Shown piece after piece: positions 43,404 through 52,871 of a stretch of DNA of 64,000 bases. The DNA is from Chryseobacterium candidae (GTDB taxonomy: Bacteria; Bacteroidota; Bacteroidia; Flavobacteriales; Weeksellaceae). Position numbers and translations under genes: made by a program. The stretch lies in assembly GCF_004916905.1 (NCBI RefSeq), contig NZ_SDLV01000040.1, forward strand, positions 1 through 64,000, given 5' to 3'. Every line of letters starts with the position of its first letter. The stretch's first letter is position 1. Below the pieces are notes generated by a model, which saw only the letters and a list, made by a program, of their open reading frames with translations, searched no databases and had not been told where the DNA came from.

Positions 43404-44405
43404 CTAGTTGTTAACAAGTTTCATTGAACCTTCAGTATACCTTTCTCCTACGTTCGGGTATTTTTTCAGAATGGCATCAATGGTATCCAGATCGGATTGG
43501 GAAAGTTCGATATTGACTGCTGCAATATTTTCTTCCAGGTATTTGATTCGCTTTGTACCGGGAATCGGGATAATATCATCTCCCTGATTCAACACCCATG
43601 CTAATGCCAGCTGAGTTCCTTTTACTCCTTTGGAAGCGGCAAACTCATTGATCTCATCTGCCAGTTTGGTATTGTTTTCAAGATATTCCTGCTGATAACG
43701 CGGTAATGATTTTCTAAAGTCATCGTCACCCAGTTTATGTACATCGTAAATATTGGTAAAAAGTCCTCTTGCCAACGGTGAATATGGCACTAAAGAAATC
43801 CCAAGCTCTCTGATGGTTGGTAGAATTTCCTTTTCAACATCTTTCGTAAGGATAGAATATTCTGACTGTAATGCTGCAATAGGATGAATTTTGTTAGCTT
43901 TTCTGACAGATTCCGCTGAAGCTTCAGACAATCCGATATATTTCACTTTACCGGCTTTTACCAGTTCTGCCATCGCTCCCACGGTTTCTTCTACAGGAAC
44001 ATTTGGATCTACTCTGTGAGCATAATACAAGTCAATGGTATCAATCTTTAATCTTTGAAGACTTAAATCTACGGCCTGTCTTATCCATTCCGGAGAACCG
44101 TCAAAATAAGTTCCGGGAGCGCCACTGTGGCTAGCTTTACCATCTTTGAACCTGAATCCGAATTTAGTTGCAATGAAAATTTTATCTCTATTGGGTACTA
44201 ACACTTTAGAGATCAGTTTTTCGTTTTCTCCATTGGCATACATATCTGCAGTGTCCCAAAAGTTTACTCCTAAATCTAATGCTCTATGCAGAGTATTGAT
44301 ACTTTCCTGCTCATGTGTGGGACCATAAGCAAAGCTCATTCCCATACAACCTAAACCGATTGCTGATAGCTGTTCTTCCGTGTTTCCTAATTTTTTAAAT
44401 TTCAT
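43404..44405 (-). CDS. Aldo/keto reductase
   Basis: 333 aa NADPH-dependent (beta/alpha)8 oxidoreductase. Catalytic tetrad visible: Asp and Tyr in FWDTADMYANGENEKLI, Lys in KIFIATKFGFRF, His in DLYYAHRVDPNVP. C-terminal coenzyme-binding motif IIPIPGTKRIKYLEEN. Closest to the AKR13-like/YajO-type group by these motifs. Followed upstream by an AraC regulator in the same direction (86-bp gap), a likely regulator. Confidence 0.93.
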   Translation of the reverse strand: MKFKKLGNTEEQLSAIGLGCMGMSFAYGPTHEQESINTLHRALDLGVNFWDTADMYANGENEKLISKVLVPNRDKIFIATKFGFRFKDGKASHSGAPGTYFDGSPEWIRQAVDLSLQRLKIDTIDLYYAHRVDPNVPVEETVGAMAELVKAGKVKYIGLSEASAESVRKANKIHPIAALQSEYSILTKDVEKEILPTIRELGISLVPYSPLARGLFTNIYDVHKLGDDDFRKSLPRYQQEYLENNTKLADEINEFAASKGVKGTQLALAWVLNQGDDIIPIPGTKRIKYLEENIAAVNIELSQSDLDTIDAILKKYPNVGERYTEGSMKLVNN

Positions 44406-44491
44406 GATAGGTATGATTTAATTTTACATGACAAAATTAGAACATCCGGAAGCCAACGCCGATATAGATTTCAAACTAAGAATTATAAAAA

Positions 44492-45397
44492 TCAAACAAC
44501 ATTCATTCTTAAGGCATTCGGAGTAATTCCGGTTTGTTTTTTAAAGTAATTGGTAAAATAAGCAGGTTCTTCAAAACCTAATCCGTAGGCAATCTCGGCA
44601 ATATTCCAATCTGTATGTTTCAGTAAGGCATTGGCCTCCTGAATAATCCTTGCGGTGATCTGCTGGCTGGTTGTTTTTCCCGTAATTTCTTTTACCGAAC
44701 GGTTTAAAGAATTCACATGAATGGAGAGACTCTGCGCATAATCATTCGGCGTTTTTAATTTCAGAAAAGCCTCAGGACTGTCGATTGGAAATTGTCTTTC
44801 CAACAATTCCATAAATAAAGAGGCTACCCTTTGTGAAGCATTCTGATAAGGTTCAAAACTTTCTGCCGGCTGCATTTTCATCGTTTCATGAATCATCAGA
44901 TGAAGATACGCTCTCAGCATATCATATTTATGAATATACTCCGACTGAATCTCTGTCATCATTTTGGTATAGATCTCAGCAAGTATTTTCTGCTGCTCTT
45001 CATCTATAAAGAAAACCGGAGTTCCTCCAATCTTGAAAAGCGGAGAATCCTGCAGGTTTCCCATACGGGTTCCATTGTGCAGAAACTGATCTGTAAACAG
45101 GCAGAACCAGCCTTTCTGATCTTCATCATCCGCCTCCCAGGAATATGGAATAATGGGATTGGAAAACAATAATGCCGGACGGTCCACTTTGATCCATTTA
45201 TCGGCATAATGAAGTTTTCCTTTTCCTATGATGAGTGAAATTTTATAGTAATCTCTTCTACTGTAAGGCGTGAGTGGAGAACAGTATTCCCGTGAAAATA
45301 CATTGAAATGCCCCATTGTATTGACACCAATACACTGTGATGCCAGATTGGGAGCATTTCTTTCATAAAAACCTTTGAGTGACTCGTGTGATTCCAT
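44492..45397 (-). CDS. AraC-family transcriptional regulator
   Basis: 301 aa. N-terminal cupin-like sensing domain (about 30-165), and the double HTH at the C-terminus: LKHTDWNIAEIAYGLGFEEPAYFTNYFKKQTGITPNALR. Directly upstream of the aldo/keto reductase and the probable controller of that gene; effector unknown. Confidence 0.92.
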   Translation of the reverse strand: MESHESLKGFYERNAPNLASQCIGVNTMGHFNVFSREYCSPLTPYSRRDYYKISLIIGKGKLHYADKWIKVDRPALLFSNPIIPYSWEADDEDQKGWFCLFTDQFLHNGTRMGNLQDSPLFKIGGTPVFFIDEEQQKILAEIYTKMMTEIQSEYIHKYDMLRAYLHLMIHETMKMQPAESFEPYQNASQRVASLFMELLERQFPIDSPEAFLKLKTPNDYAQSLSIHVNSLNRSVKEITGKTTSQQITARIIQEANALLKHTDWNIAEIAYGLGFEEPAYFTNYFKKQTGITPNALRMNVV

Positions 45398-45451
45398 AGA
45401 TCAAAGTTATAAAAATCAAACAAATTAAATAACAATACTACCGGATTGTCA

Positions 45452-45486
45452 AAAATAAAATGACTGACAAAAAATGTCAGCCATTT
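45452..45486 (-). terminator. Terminator of the His-rich protein gene
   Basis: 12-nt arms (45458-45469 and 45475-45486) with one wobble, T-rich on the minus-strand side. Confidence 0.75.
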
Positions 45487-45501
45487 AGGTTGATCATAGG
45501 G

Positions 45502-45960
45502 CTAATCCCAATCATCATGATGTCCGTGACCATGATGTTTATTTTGTTTTTTGTAGTATTTCTCCTGGTTTTTGTAATATTTTTCCTGTTGTTTACGGTA
45601 TTTTTTATAATCGTTTTTATTTCTTCCATAGACGATTACCGGATTTTGGCCTCTGTAATATTTCTTTTTAAAGATGATATACTTTTCTCTACCCAAAATT
45701 CTTTCCAGCTCTGAATAACGGTCATTCCTCCATCTTCCCGGCTCTACTACATAGACTCTGCTCCAGGTATCATAATCACGATATCTGTCATTCAACACGT
45801 AAATCTGATTCGCCTGTGCTGTTGAAAGCACAAGATCAGTAATTACTCTTTGCCAGTTGATATCCGAGATACTCCTTCTATAATCATTATAGTCATCAGA
45901 TTGGGCATAGCTCAAACTAAATGTCCCGACCAATAATGCTGTTAATATTAATTTTTTCAT
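45502..45960 (-). CDS. Secreted basic protein with Lys/Tyr/His-rich C-terminus
   Basis: 152 aa from the ATG at 45960: signal peptide MKKLILTALLVGTFSLSYA, then a helical region (STAQANQIYVLNDRYRDYD, YSELERILGREKYIIFKKKY) and a low-complexity tail with repeated KYYK units and HHGHGHHDD. The tail could bind divalent metal. The helical core resembles the Spy/CpxP-like or DUF3347-like small periplasmic proteins only loosely. Function unknown. Confidence 0.7.
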   Translation of the reverse strand: MKKLILTALLVGTFSLSYAQSDDYNDYRRSISDINWQRVITDLVLSTAQANQIYVLNDRYRDYDTWSRVYVVEPGRWRNDRYSELERILGREKYIIFKKKYYRGQNPVIVYGRNKNDYKKYRKQQEKYYKNQEKYYKKQNKHHGHGHHDDWD

Positions 45961-46342
45961 TTCACGCCACTTTAAAATTAAACATGAAGGGTTAGTCAAT
46001 TAAAGTGCCAATTATTAATTATAAATACTAATATTTGTTAATAAAAATTACAAATGATCTATTATGTTTGAAATATTTCCTTTTTCTTTATCAAATTATT
46101 GAATAATTTATTGTTAGATAGGCTAAAGCTCAGCGTATAGAATCTTATCAACAATATCTTTTATCTTTTATCTTTTATCTTTTATCTTTTATCTTTTATC
46201 TTTTCCTCATTTACGTTATAAAATCCGTTAAGATTCCTGAAAAATATTACTTCATATGATTTAATTTCGTAATTTTAATGGAGAGAATATTTTTAAAGTA
46301 ATTTTCTCAAATTAGTTTTAATCAACCAAATCTTACATTGTT
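45961..46342. other. AT-rich gap containing a heptamer tandem repeat
   Basis: 382 bp between divergent genes. Other than the (ATCTTTT)7 tract at 46156-46204 I see no gene or hairpin. It must hold promoters for both neighbours. Confidence 0.6.
46156..46204. repeat. (ATCTTTT)7 tandem heptamer repeat
   Basis: Seven perfect 7-bp units, 49 bp, 138 bp upstream of the GNAT gene and about 196 bp upstream of the divergent secreted protein. A tract of this type can vary in copy number by slippage. Confidence 0.95.
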
Positions 46343-46630
46343 ATGGAAAATATAAAGTTTCAGGTATCTCAATATCAGGATGAATTGCAGTTACTTATCG
46401 ATGGGAAAAAGGCAGGTTATATGTCCATAGAGGTTGACGGAAGGCTGCTTATTGTATTTTATACGAAACTTGATGAAGAGCGTGAAGGAAAAGGATATGC
46501 TAAACTATTACTGGACGAGCTGGTACGCTATGCAGAAGAAAAAGATTTGCTTGTAGACCCGGAATGTGATTTTGTAAGACAGCAGTTTGAAAATCACCCT
46601 GCAAGGTATAAAGAAATATGGCATGCCTGA
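46343..46630 (+). CDS. Small GNAT-type acetyltransferase (NATD1-like)
   Basis: 95 aa. A minimal GNAT fold of the COG2388 type: VFYTKLDEEREGKGYAKLLLDELVRYA holds the acetyl-CoA loop (R/EGKGYA), and DFVRQQFENHPARYKEIWHA the terminal motif. Acceptor unknown. Ends one base before the stop of the convergent MBL gene. Confidence 0.88.
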   Translation: MENIKFQVSQYQDELQLLIDGKKAGYMSIEVDGRLLIVFYTKLDEEREGKGYAKLLLDELVRYAEEKDLLVDPECDFVRQQFENHPARYKEIWHA

Positions 46631-47728
46631 TCAGTTTTCCCACCAGGTTCTAAATTCCTGTCCCGGATGATTCAGATCTACTACCTCACCGATCATGGGA
46701 GTGAGGACATTAAGCTGTTTTTCTTTTCCAAGAGCCGTTATCTTTTGTAAGGGTTCATTCCATGGGTGAAGTGCCAATGCAAATTTGGCAGCATGAACAG
46801 GAATAATACACCGTGTTTTAAGATCAATAGCAGCCTGAATTACATCTTCCGGTAATTTGTGAATATACCTCCATGCTTCTCCATACTGTCCGTTTTCAAG
46901 AACAACATAATCGAAAGGTCCATAATGCTCACCGATTGTTTTAAAATGGGAATCATAGCCACTGTCTCCTCCTAAGAAAATTTTCCTCGTAGGCGTTATC
47001 AAAACATATGAGCTCCAAAGCGTATCATTCTGCTTTACTCTTCTGCCGGAAAAATGTCTGGCAGGAGTAAAAACAATTTTTATATCATTCTTTAGAATAA
47101 CTTCTGTTCCCCATTCTTCTTCAATAAGCTTGTTTTCAGCATATCCCCATCTTTCAAGGTGTGCTCCTACTCCCAAAGGGATAATGGCCGTTTTCGTCCT
47201 TTCCTCAATAGATTTTACGGTGGGATAATCCAGGTGATCAAAATGATCGTGTGTGATAACCAGATAGTCTATGCCGGGAATGTCTTCAGGTTTAAAAATA
47301 TCTGAGCCTTTGAAAGCCTTATTAAAGTATTTAAAGGGTGAACCATACAGACTCAGGACAGGATCTATTAAAAACGAAACTCCATCTGTCTGCAGATAAT
47401 AAGAGGAATGCCCCAGCCAGATGAATACATCTTCATTTTTATCAATATTTTTCAGATTGGTATGAAGGGATGGAATTGCTTTCAGAGGTTTCAACAGCGG
47501 ATCTTTCTTTCCTAAGAAGAAATCATAGGTTACTTTCCACATTTTGTAGCCTTCTGTAATGGAAGGAGTATGGCTGATATTCCGGAACTGTCTCTTTTTA
47601 TAGAGTTTCGACTGCTTTATGCGTTTCAGTCTCTTCCCTTTTGGAACTCCGCCAAACGCTTTCATATTGATCACGATAAAAAAGGTAATCGTCAAAACAA
47701 CCACACAGGTAATAATCCAGTAAATCAT
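46631..47728 (-). CDS. MBL-fold hydrolase, NAPE-PLD/UlaG-like
   Basis: 365 aa. N-terminal membrane segment (WIITCVVVLTITFFIVI), then a metallo-beta-lactamase fold: FIWLGHSSYYLQTDG, metal site VITHDHFDHLDYP, FTPARHFSGR, FLGGDSGYDSHF and IIPVHAAKFALALHPWNEP. This layout matches bacterial N-acyl-phosphatidylethanolamine phospholipase D-like enzymes and related UlaG hydrolases. Membrane-tethered, with the active site probably outside or at the membrane. Substrate unknown. Confidence 0.88.
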   Translation of the reverse strand: MIYWIITCVVVLTITFFIVINMKAFGGVPKGKRLKRIKQSKLYKKRQFRNISHTPSITEGYKMWKVTYDFFLGKKDPLLKPLKAIPSLHTNLKNIDKNEDVFIWLGHSSYYLQTDGVSFLIDPVLSLYGSPFKYFNKAFKGSDIFKPEDIPGIDYLVITHDHFDHLDYPTVKSIEERTKTAIIPLGVGAHLERWGYAENKLIEEEWGTEVILKNDIKIVFTPARHFSGRRVKQNDTLWSSYVLITPTRKIFLGGDSGYDSHFKTIGEHYGPFDYVVLENGQYGEAWRYIHKLPEDVIQAAIDLKTRCIIPVHAAKFALALHPWNEPLQKITALGKEKQLNVLTPMIGEVVDLNHPGQEFRTWWEN

Positions 47729-47898
47729 CTGTACAAAATAATATCAAATGTATTGACTTTTGTTTTTAAATGAAAATTTATTCCATTTCACTCTATTTTT
47801 TAACTAAATTTACCATGTATTTTTAAAAATTTATCAGGTGTTTAGGTCAGGATTAATTTTAAACTTTCTATTTTAGCACCCTAAAAAACTCAGATACA

Positions 47899-49437
47899 TT
47901 GAAAAATTATTCGGTAATATTTCTTCTCGCTATTTTTTCGTCTTGTGCTTCTGTACAAAAACACAACGAACAGCGGGCCTCATGTATTCCACCGGAGCAA
48001 CTTAAAGAGGATGTGGACTTTGCGTATTCAAAATTACAGCAAATGCACCCTCAGTTATACTGGTATATTTCCAGGAAGGAACTGGAGCGTAAATTTGACA
48101 GTCTTAAGCAGACCATCAACGAGCCTCTTACTCCTCTTCAGTTTTATTTTAAACTTCAGCCTGTCATTGCCGGAATTCGTGAAGGACATCTTTCCTTGAG
48201 AATTCCCAGAAAGAAATTTACAAAAGAGGAAATTAAAAGGCTTGAACACCAAAAAGGAATGTTCAGCCGTTTTGAATATTATATATCTGGAGACCGCATG
48301 TATATCATTCAAAACAAAGATTCTATCGAACACATAAAACCTGGAACTGAAATTCTATCAATCGATAATGTTCCTATATCTGATTACATCAGGAAGTACA
48401 GAAGCCTGATCAGCAGTGATGGTGATAATACCACTTTCCATCCGTACTTTTTAAAAGATCTGTTCTTTAATTTTTATACTGCGGAAAATGGTTTTGGCAG
48501 CAAAGCCACTCTTGAAACCCTTTATAATGGTGAAAAAAGAACGTATACCTTAACCAGAGAAGCAAAATCTGATTCAGACCTTGAAAAGGATAAGGAAATG
48601 CAGAAAAAGACTCCCGAAAAGAAGCTGAACGATTATGTAGCTTCGAGTAATTCTTATAACAGAAGCTTCAAGTTTCTGGACAAAGACAGCACTATTGCTT
48701 ATATTAAGGTGAAAAGCTTTTCAAGGGATTATTCGGATGAGTTTTATAAAAAGACTTTTGCCAGGATCCACCATGCAAAATCTCCCTACCTCATCATAGA
48801 TGTCCGAAATAATTATGGCGGCTCTTTGTATGAAATCAATAACCTGTATTCCTATTTAGCTGATGAACCGTTTACTCTGATAAAACCCTCTCAGCTAACT
48901 TCCAGAAATGCTCCTTTACGCACCAATTATTTCAGAAAAAGTACGCCTTTGGAATATGCTCTTAAAAGTATTGCCTATCCGAGTTACTTTTTTGCACAGA
49001 CTTTCAGTACTTATAAAAAGGATGGAAAGGTATTCTACAAAATGAAGGCTGACAAACCTACAAAACCTAAAAAGGAAGCCTTTCACGGAAAAGTTTTTGT
49101 ACTCATCAACGGAGGAAGCTTTTCTGCATCTTCTATTATTACAGCCAAACTTAAAAATGATAAAAGAGCAACACTGGTGGGAGAAGAAACAGGAGGCGCC
49201 AATGACGGAACTGTTGCCGGTTTTTATTCCTATCAGAAGCTTCCCAATTCTGAAATAAGATTTCCCATAGGTCTGCTTCTGGTTCAGCCTAATATCAATT
49301 TTTCAGACTCACGGAAAGGGGTTGTTCCGGATGTGACCGTTACTGAAAACATGCAGGATATTATTGATCAAAAAGATCCACAGCTGGATTGGATAAAGAA
49401 CGAAATTGCCAAAGAAAAAGAAAATAAAGGACAGTAA
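47899..49437 (+). CDS. S41-family peptidase (lipoprotein)
   Basis: 512 aa. Starts with TTG at 47899 (no better ATG upstream). Signal peptide with lipobox IFSSC. A PDZ-like region (KPGTEILSIDNVPISDYIRKY) is followed by the S41 (C-terminal processing/tricorn) core: YLIIDVRNNYGGSLYEINNLY, the Ser in VLINGGSFSASSIITAKL and VGEETGGANDGTVAGF. Likely outer-membrane or periplasmic serine peptidase. Own terminator downstream. Confidence 0.9.
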   Translation: MKNYSVIFLLAIFSSCASVQKHNEQRASCIPPEQLKEDVDFAYSKLQQMHPQLYWYISRKELERKFDSLKQTINEPLTPLQFYFKLQPVIAGIREGHLSLRIPRKKFTKEEIKRLEHQKGMFSRFEYYISGDRMYIIQNKDSIEHIKPGTEILSIDNVPISDYIRKYRSLISSDGDNTTFHPYFLKDLFFNFYTAENGFGSKATLETLYNGEKRTYTLTREAKSDSDLEKDKEMQKKTPEKKLNDYVASSNSYNRSFKFLDKDSTIAYIKVKSFSRDYSDEFYKKTFARIHHAKSPYLIIDVRNNYGGSLYEINNLYSYLADEPFTLIKPSQLTSRNAPLRTNYFRKSTPLEYALKSIAYPSYFFAQTFSTYKKDGKVFYKMKADKPTKPKKEAFHGKVFVLINGGSFSASSIITAKLKNDKRATLVGEETGGANDGTVAGFYSYQKLPNSEIRFPIGLLLVQPNINFSDSRKGVVPDVTVTENMQDIIDQKDPQLDWIKNEIAKEKENKGQ

Positions 49438-49446
49438 TGAATATGG

Positions 49447-49480
49447 GTTCGGCGGGCTTTCAGCCCGCCGAACTCTTTTT
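49447..49480 (+). terminator. Terminator of the S41 peptidase
   Basis: Perfect 12-bp GC-rich stem (49447-49458 with 49462-49473), T-rich tail on the plus strand. Confidence 0.92.
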
Positions 49481-50069
49481 ATCTTTTTAATTCTTCCAAA
49501 AGATCTTCAATATATTGGATATACCTTCCATAATAGCGTTGATACCAGAACCTTCCAACAAAATAAAGCAAAAATAATCCTGCGGTTACTGTACTAATTA
49601 AGATCACTGCAATCTTCAATTCACTCAAAGGCTTTGGCCACGGAATAAACTCCAGGACAATAAGGATCTCACACACAAGAAACGGGGCAAAACTGATGTA
49701 ATAGGAAAGATAATATTGTTTATTAAGATTGAGCTGCATCACGAGATCTTTCAAAGAATCATAAGTCTTAGGTGCAGGATTACTGATTTCATTATATAGC
49801 TTAAAGAACTTACTGAAAAAGAAAACAGTGACAATAAGCATGGAGGCAATCAATACCGTGATGTACAGTTGAAGTTTAAATGGTCTGCATACTGAGCACA
49901 CCAGAAAAGCAAAGACAAAGATTCCTATCATCCACCAGAATTCCACACGCATATTTTTGCGTATCTTTTCAAGAGGAAGATTCAGTTTATTGCTTTGTTC
50001 TATACTTATTTCGGGAGTTTCCTCCACAATATCTTCGTTCCAGGTATTTTTCAATTCATCGATATTCAT
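49479..50069 (-). CDS. Membrane protein downstream of ECF sigma factor (putative anti-sigma)
   Basis: 196 aa. Soluble N-terminal ~45 residues (MNIDELKNTWNEDIVEE) then four membrane segments (about 47-66, 70-89, 122-141, 150-168). The start is 13 bp after the sigma gene stop. Flavobacterial ECF operons often place such an N-terminally soluble membrane protein after the sigma gene as an anti-sigma; assignment here is by position and topology. Confidence 0.75.
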   Translation of the reverse strand: MNIDELKNTWNEDIVEETPEISIEQSNKLNLPLEKIRKNMRVEFWWMIGIFVFAFLVCSVCRPFKLQLYITVLIASMLIVTVFFFSKFFKLYNEISNPAPKTYDSLKDLVMQLNLNKQYYLSYYISFAPFLVCEILIVLEFIPWPKPLSELKIAVILISTVTAGLFLLYFVGRFWYQRYYGRYIQYIEDLLEELKR

Positions 50070-50082
50070 GGGATTACTGATT

Positions 50083-50592
50083 TTAATGTTGGTTGGTTTT
50101 TATTTGGCTTAAGATCTCTTTAAGTTTATTTTTTGCCCGGTTCATTTTCACTCTTGCATTGCCTTCAGAAATTCCCATCTGTTCTGCAATCTGCTTTCCT
50201 GAAAAATCTTCCAGATAATAGAAGATAAAAGCCTTGTCAATAGAATTAAGCTGATGTATTGCCTGATACATTTCAGCCAGGCGTTCTTCTTTACGATCAT
50301 CATAATCTTCCTGGATAATGATTTGATTAGAAAGATCTTCATGGGCAATAAAGCTTCTTCTCTTTTCTGATTTCAGGAAAATAATAGCGGTATTCAAAGC
50401 AATTCTGTATAGCCATGTAGAAAATTCACTTTCACCTCTGAAGCCGGGAAATGCTTTCCATAGCTGATAGGTAATCTCCTGAAAAAGATCATCACGATCA
50501 TCCTTTTCAGTCATGTACATTTTAGAAATCTTAAACATAATTCCTTTATGCTGTTCAATTTTACGTATAAACTCTTGTTCTAATGAGGTCAT
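50083..50592 (-). CDS. ECF-type RNA polymerase sigma factor
   Basis: 169 aa. Region 2: KISKMYMTEKDDRDDLFQEI, ESEFSTWLYRIALNTAI; region 4: LNSIDKAFIFYYLEDFSGKQ, IAEQMGISEGNARVKMNRAK. Length and motifs match the SigW/RpoE-like Bacteroidota ECF group. Two-gene operon with the membrane protein that follows. Confidence 0.92.
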   Translation of the reverse strand: MTSLEQEFIRKIEQHKGIMFKISKMYMTEKDDRDDLFQEITYQLWKAFPGFRGESEFSTWLYRIALNTAIIFLKSEKRRSFIAHEDLSNQIIIQEDYDDRKEERLAEMYQAIHQLNSIDKAFIFYYLEDFSGKQIAEQMGISEGNARVKMNRAKNKLKEILSQIKTNQH

Positions 50593-50663
50593 AGCTTGTT
50601 ACTCTATAGAGTTAGTTTTCGTTTAAAAAAATTGTTACAGATTTTTACAAAAGAAATAAAAAT

Positions 50664-50688
50664 AACCTGACATTTTTTATATCAGGTT
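50664..50688 (-). terminator. Terminator of the 119-aa hypothetical
   Basis: 7-bp core stem AACCTGA / TCAGGTT with an AT-rich loop, minus-strand T-rich tail. Confidence 0.6.
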
Positions 50689-50716
50689 TATTTATTTTAA
50701 GTATGTAATTCTTTTA

Positions 50717-51076
50717 TTATTTAAAATCTAAGAAATCATCTTTTTTCAGATAATGGTTCAGGGCATTAATAAGCTGCGAAGAGGTAACATCAGCACGCTG
50801 TCTGAAAGCAAGATCCACCACATCCTGAATATTTTCATCAGAACACATATAGTGAAGCTTGTTATGAAAAACGAAATCAGGTAAGATTTCATGATCATTC
50901 CCTCCGATATCCAAAGGATCTCCGATAAAAACTTTCATTTCAGGTTTAAACTCGTCCGTAGAAGAGTAAACCGCATAATTATATTCCGGGTCAAAGGATG
51001 CTTTCCTATCCTGTTTATTCTTTACAAGCTCCAGGAATTCTTCTATAGAATACACCTGATTTTTAAAATCATCCAT
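50717..51076 (-). CDS. Hypothetical protein, 119 aa
   Basis: Soluble, acidic, no signal peptide. Blocks YSIEEFLELVKNKQDRK, MKVFIGDPLDIGGNDHEILP and a helical C-terminus (DVVDLAFRQRADVTSSQLINALNHYL). Resembles small single-domain proteins of the immunity/Imm type in length, but I do not recognise a family and no toxin gene is adjacent. Confidence 0.65.
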   Translation of the reverse strand: MDDFKNQVYSIEEFLELVKNKQDRKASFDPEYNYAVYSSTDEFKPEMKVFIGDPLDIGGNDHEILPDFVFHNKLHYMCSDENIQDVVDLAFRQRADVTSSQLINALNHYLKKDDFLDFK

Positions 51077-51164
51077 GTGATATTTTTTTACAACTCAATG
51101 TTCTAAAGATAGAAATTTTATAGAATACCATCCTATTATAACACAAAACTCTATTTTCCGGCAT

Positions 51165-51212
51165 TAAGTTAAAAAAGTCCTCAACAAACACCTTGGTTTG
51201 TTGAGGACTTTT
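51165..51212. terminator. Strong 17-bp hairpin, terminator of the GapN gene
   Basis: Perfect 17-bp stem (51173-51189 with 51196-51212) with a 6-nt loop; A-run on the left gives a T tail on the minus strand, T-run on the right could serve the plus strand. Confidence 0.9.
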
Positions 51213-51242
51213 ATTTTATGTTAAATACAATACCCGTCAGAA

Positions 51243-52871
51243 TCAGAAAATATAATCAGTGCTTAAAAAGTTGGAATCATGTTCTCTGACGATGGTGTTC
51301 AGTAACTCTTTGTTGGAATCTGTAAGCTTTGCAGCCACCAGAGACCGGATAGAGAATGAGCGCAGCGCATCAAATACGGAAAGTGTTCCTTCTGCACTGT
51401 CTTTTCTTCCGGTAAAAGGAAAGACATCAGGACCTCTCTGCGCCTGGCAATTGATATTGACACGGCTTACAAGGTTTACAAACGGATCAATGAGTCTCGC
51501 TACCTCATGCGGATCTTCACTGAAAATACTTACCTGCATCCCATGGGAAGCATTCACCTGATATTCTATAGGTTCTTCTATATCTTCGAACGGAACAACA
51601 GGAATTACAGGACCAAACTGCTCTTCATGGTACAGCTTCATATCACTGTTTACAGGATATACTACTGCAGGAAAAACAAAAGACTCATCTGTATAGCCGC
51701 CATTTTTATTCAGCACTGCAGCCCCTTTCTGTAAGGCATCATCAATACATTCTTTCAGATAAGCAGGTTTGTTGACTTCCGGAAGTGGTGTTACCTTCAC
51801 CTCTTTTTCCCATGGCAGCCCGGCCTTCAGCGCAGAGACCGCAGTACTTAATTTCTCTGTAAATGCCAGCGCCACTTCTTTCTGAACGAATATCAGTTTC
51901 AATGCTGTACAACGCTGTCCGTTGAAAGAAAGCGCTCCTAAAATACACTCGCTCACCGCTACATCCAGATCTGCATTTTTAGTAACAATGGCTGCATTTT
52001 TAGCATCCAGACTCAGAATAGCTCTTAAACGGTTCACTTTCGGGTGCAGTTTTTTCAGTCCGTTAGCCACTTTACTTGATCCTATAAAAGCCAGCACATT
52101 CACCTTTCCGCTTTCCATAACCGGAGTGATAATTTCTGATCCTTTTCCATATAATGTATTCACAGTTCCTTTCGGGAATGCTTCTCTGAAAGCGTTTAAT
52201 AAAGGATAATGAGCCAGGACACCATGTTTGGGAAGTTTAAACAAAATAGTATTTCCCATGATCAGAGCAGGAATCAGTGTGGTAAAAATTTCATTCAGAG
52301 GATAATTGAATGGTCCCATGCTTAAAACCACACCCAGCGGTGCTCTCCTGATCTGTGCAATGGTTCCCTCAGCCTGTTGAAAGCGGGAAGATTCACGATC
52401 CAGATCCTTAAGAGCATCAATGGTCTGATTGATATAATCTACAGTACGGTCAAATTCTTTGGTAGAATCGGCCAATGTTTTGCCAATTTCCCACATCAGC
52501 AGTCTGATAACCAGATCCCTCTGTTGGATCATCAGATAGACAAATTTCTGCATGCATTTGATTCTTCCTTCCACAGACATGGCAGGCCATTCGCCAAGTC
52601 CGTTATCATAGGCTTTTACGCAGGCTTCAAGAACTTCCATAGCCTCGTTCGGACCAATATTCGGGATACTTCCCAGAAGCTTTCTTTCCAATCCGTTTTC
52701 TGTGGGGATGCACACCGGAGAATAAATTTCCGTCACATCGCCGTTCCATTCTACCAGTTCCCCATTCAAAAGATAAGTTCTCTGATGGATAACCGGAACT
52801 TTATATTCTTCCGGAATTTCGTTTTCTCCTTTAAAAATGTGATGGAATGATGCCATATTTTCTGAAGTCAT
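51243..52871 (-). CDS. gapN: NADP-dependent glyceraldehyde-3-phosphate dehydrogenase (GapN-like aldehyde dehydrogenase)
   Basis: 542 aa ALDH fold, close in length and layout to non-phosphorylating GAPDH. Rossmann/binding blocks RRAPLGVVLSMGPFNYPLNE and NTILFKLPKHG; nucleophile Cys in FNGQRCTALK; C-terminal EEQFGPVIPVVPF. It would oxidise glyceraldehyde-3-phosphate to 3-phosphoglycerate with NADP. Oddity: where most ALDHs have the LELGGK motif with the general-base Glu, this protein reads LSLDAK, so Glu is replaced by Ser, with Asp two positions on. Either start 52871 or 52856 (MASFHH) is possible. Name is a family inference. Confidence 0.82.
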   Translation of the reverse strand: MTSENMASFHHIFKGENEIPEEYKVPVIHQRTYLLNGELVEWNGDVTEIYSPVCIPTENGLERKLLGSIPNIGPNEAMEVLEACVKAYDNGLGEWPAMSVEGRIKCMQKFVYLMIQQRDLVIRLLMWEIGKTLADSTKEFDRTVDYINQTIDALKDLDRESSRFQQAEGTIAQIRRAPLGVVLSMGPFNYPLNEIFTTLIPALIMGNTILFKLPKHGVLAHYPLLNAFREAFPKGTVNTLYGKGSEIITPVMESGKVNVLAFIGSSKVANGLKKLHPKVNRLRAILSLDAKNAAIVTKNADLDVAVSECILGALSFNGQRCTALKLIFVQKEVALAFTEKLSTAVSALKAGLPWEKEVKVTPLPEVNKPAYLKECIDDALQKGAAVLNKNGGYTDESFVFPAVVYPVNSDMKLYHEEQFGPVIPVVPFEDIEEPIEYQVNASHGMQVSIFSEDPHEVARLIDPFVNLVSRVNINCQAQRGPDVFPFTGRKDSAEGTLSVFDALRSFSIRSLVAAKLTDSNKELLNTIVREHDSNFLSTDYIF

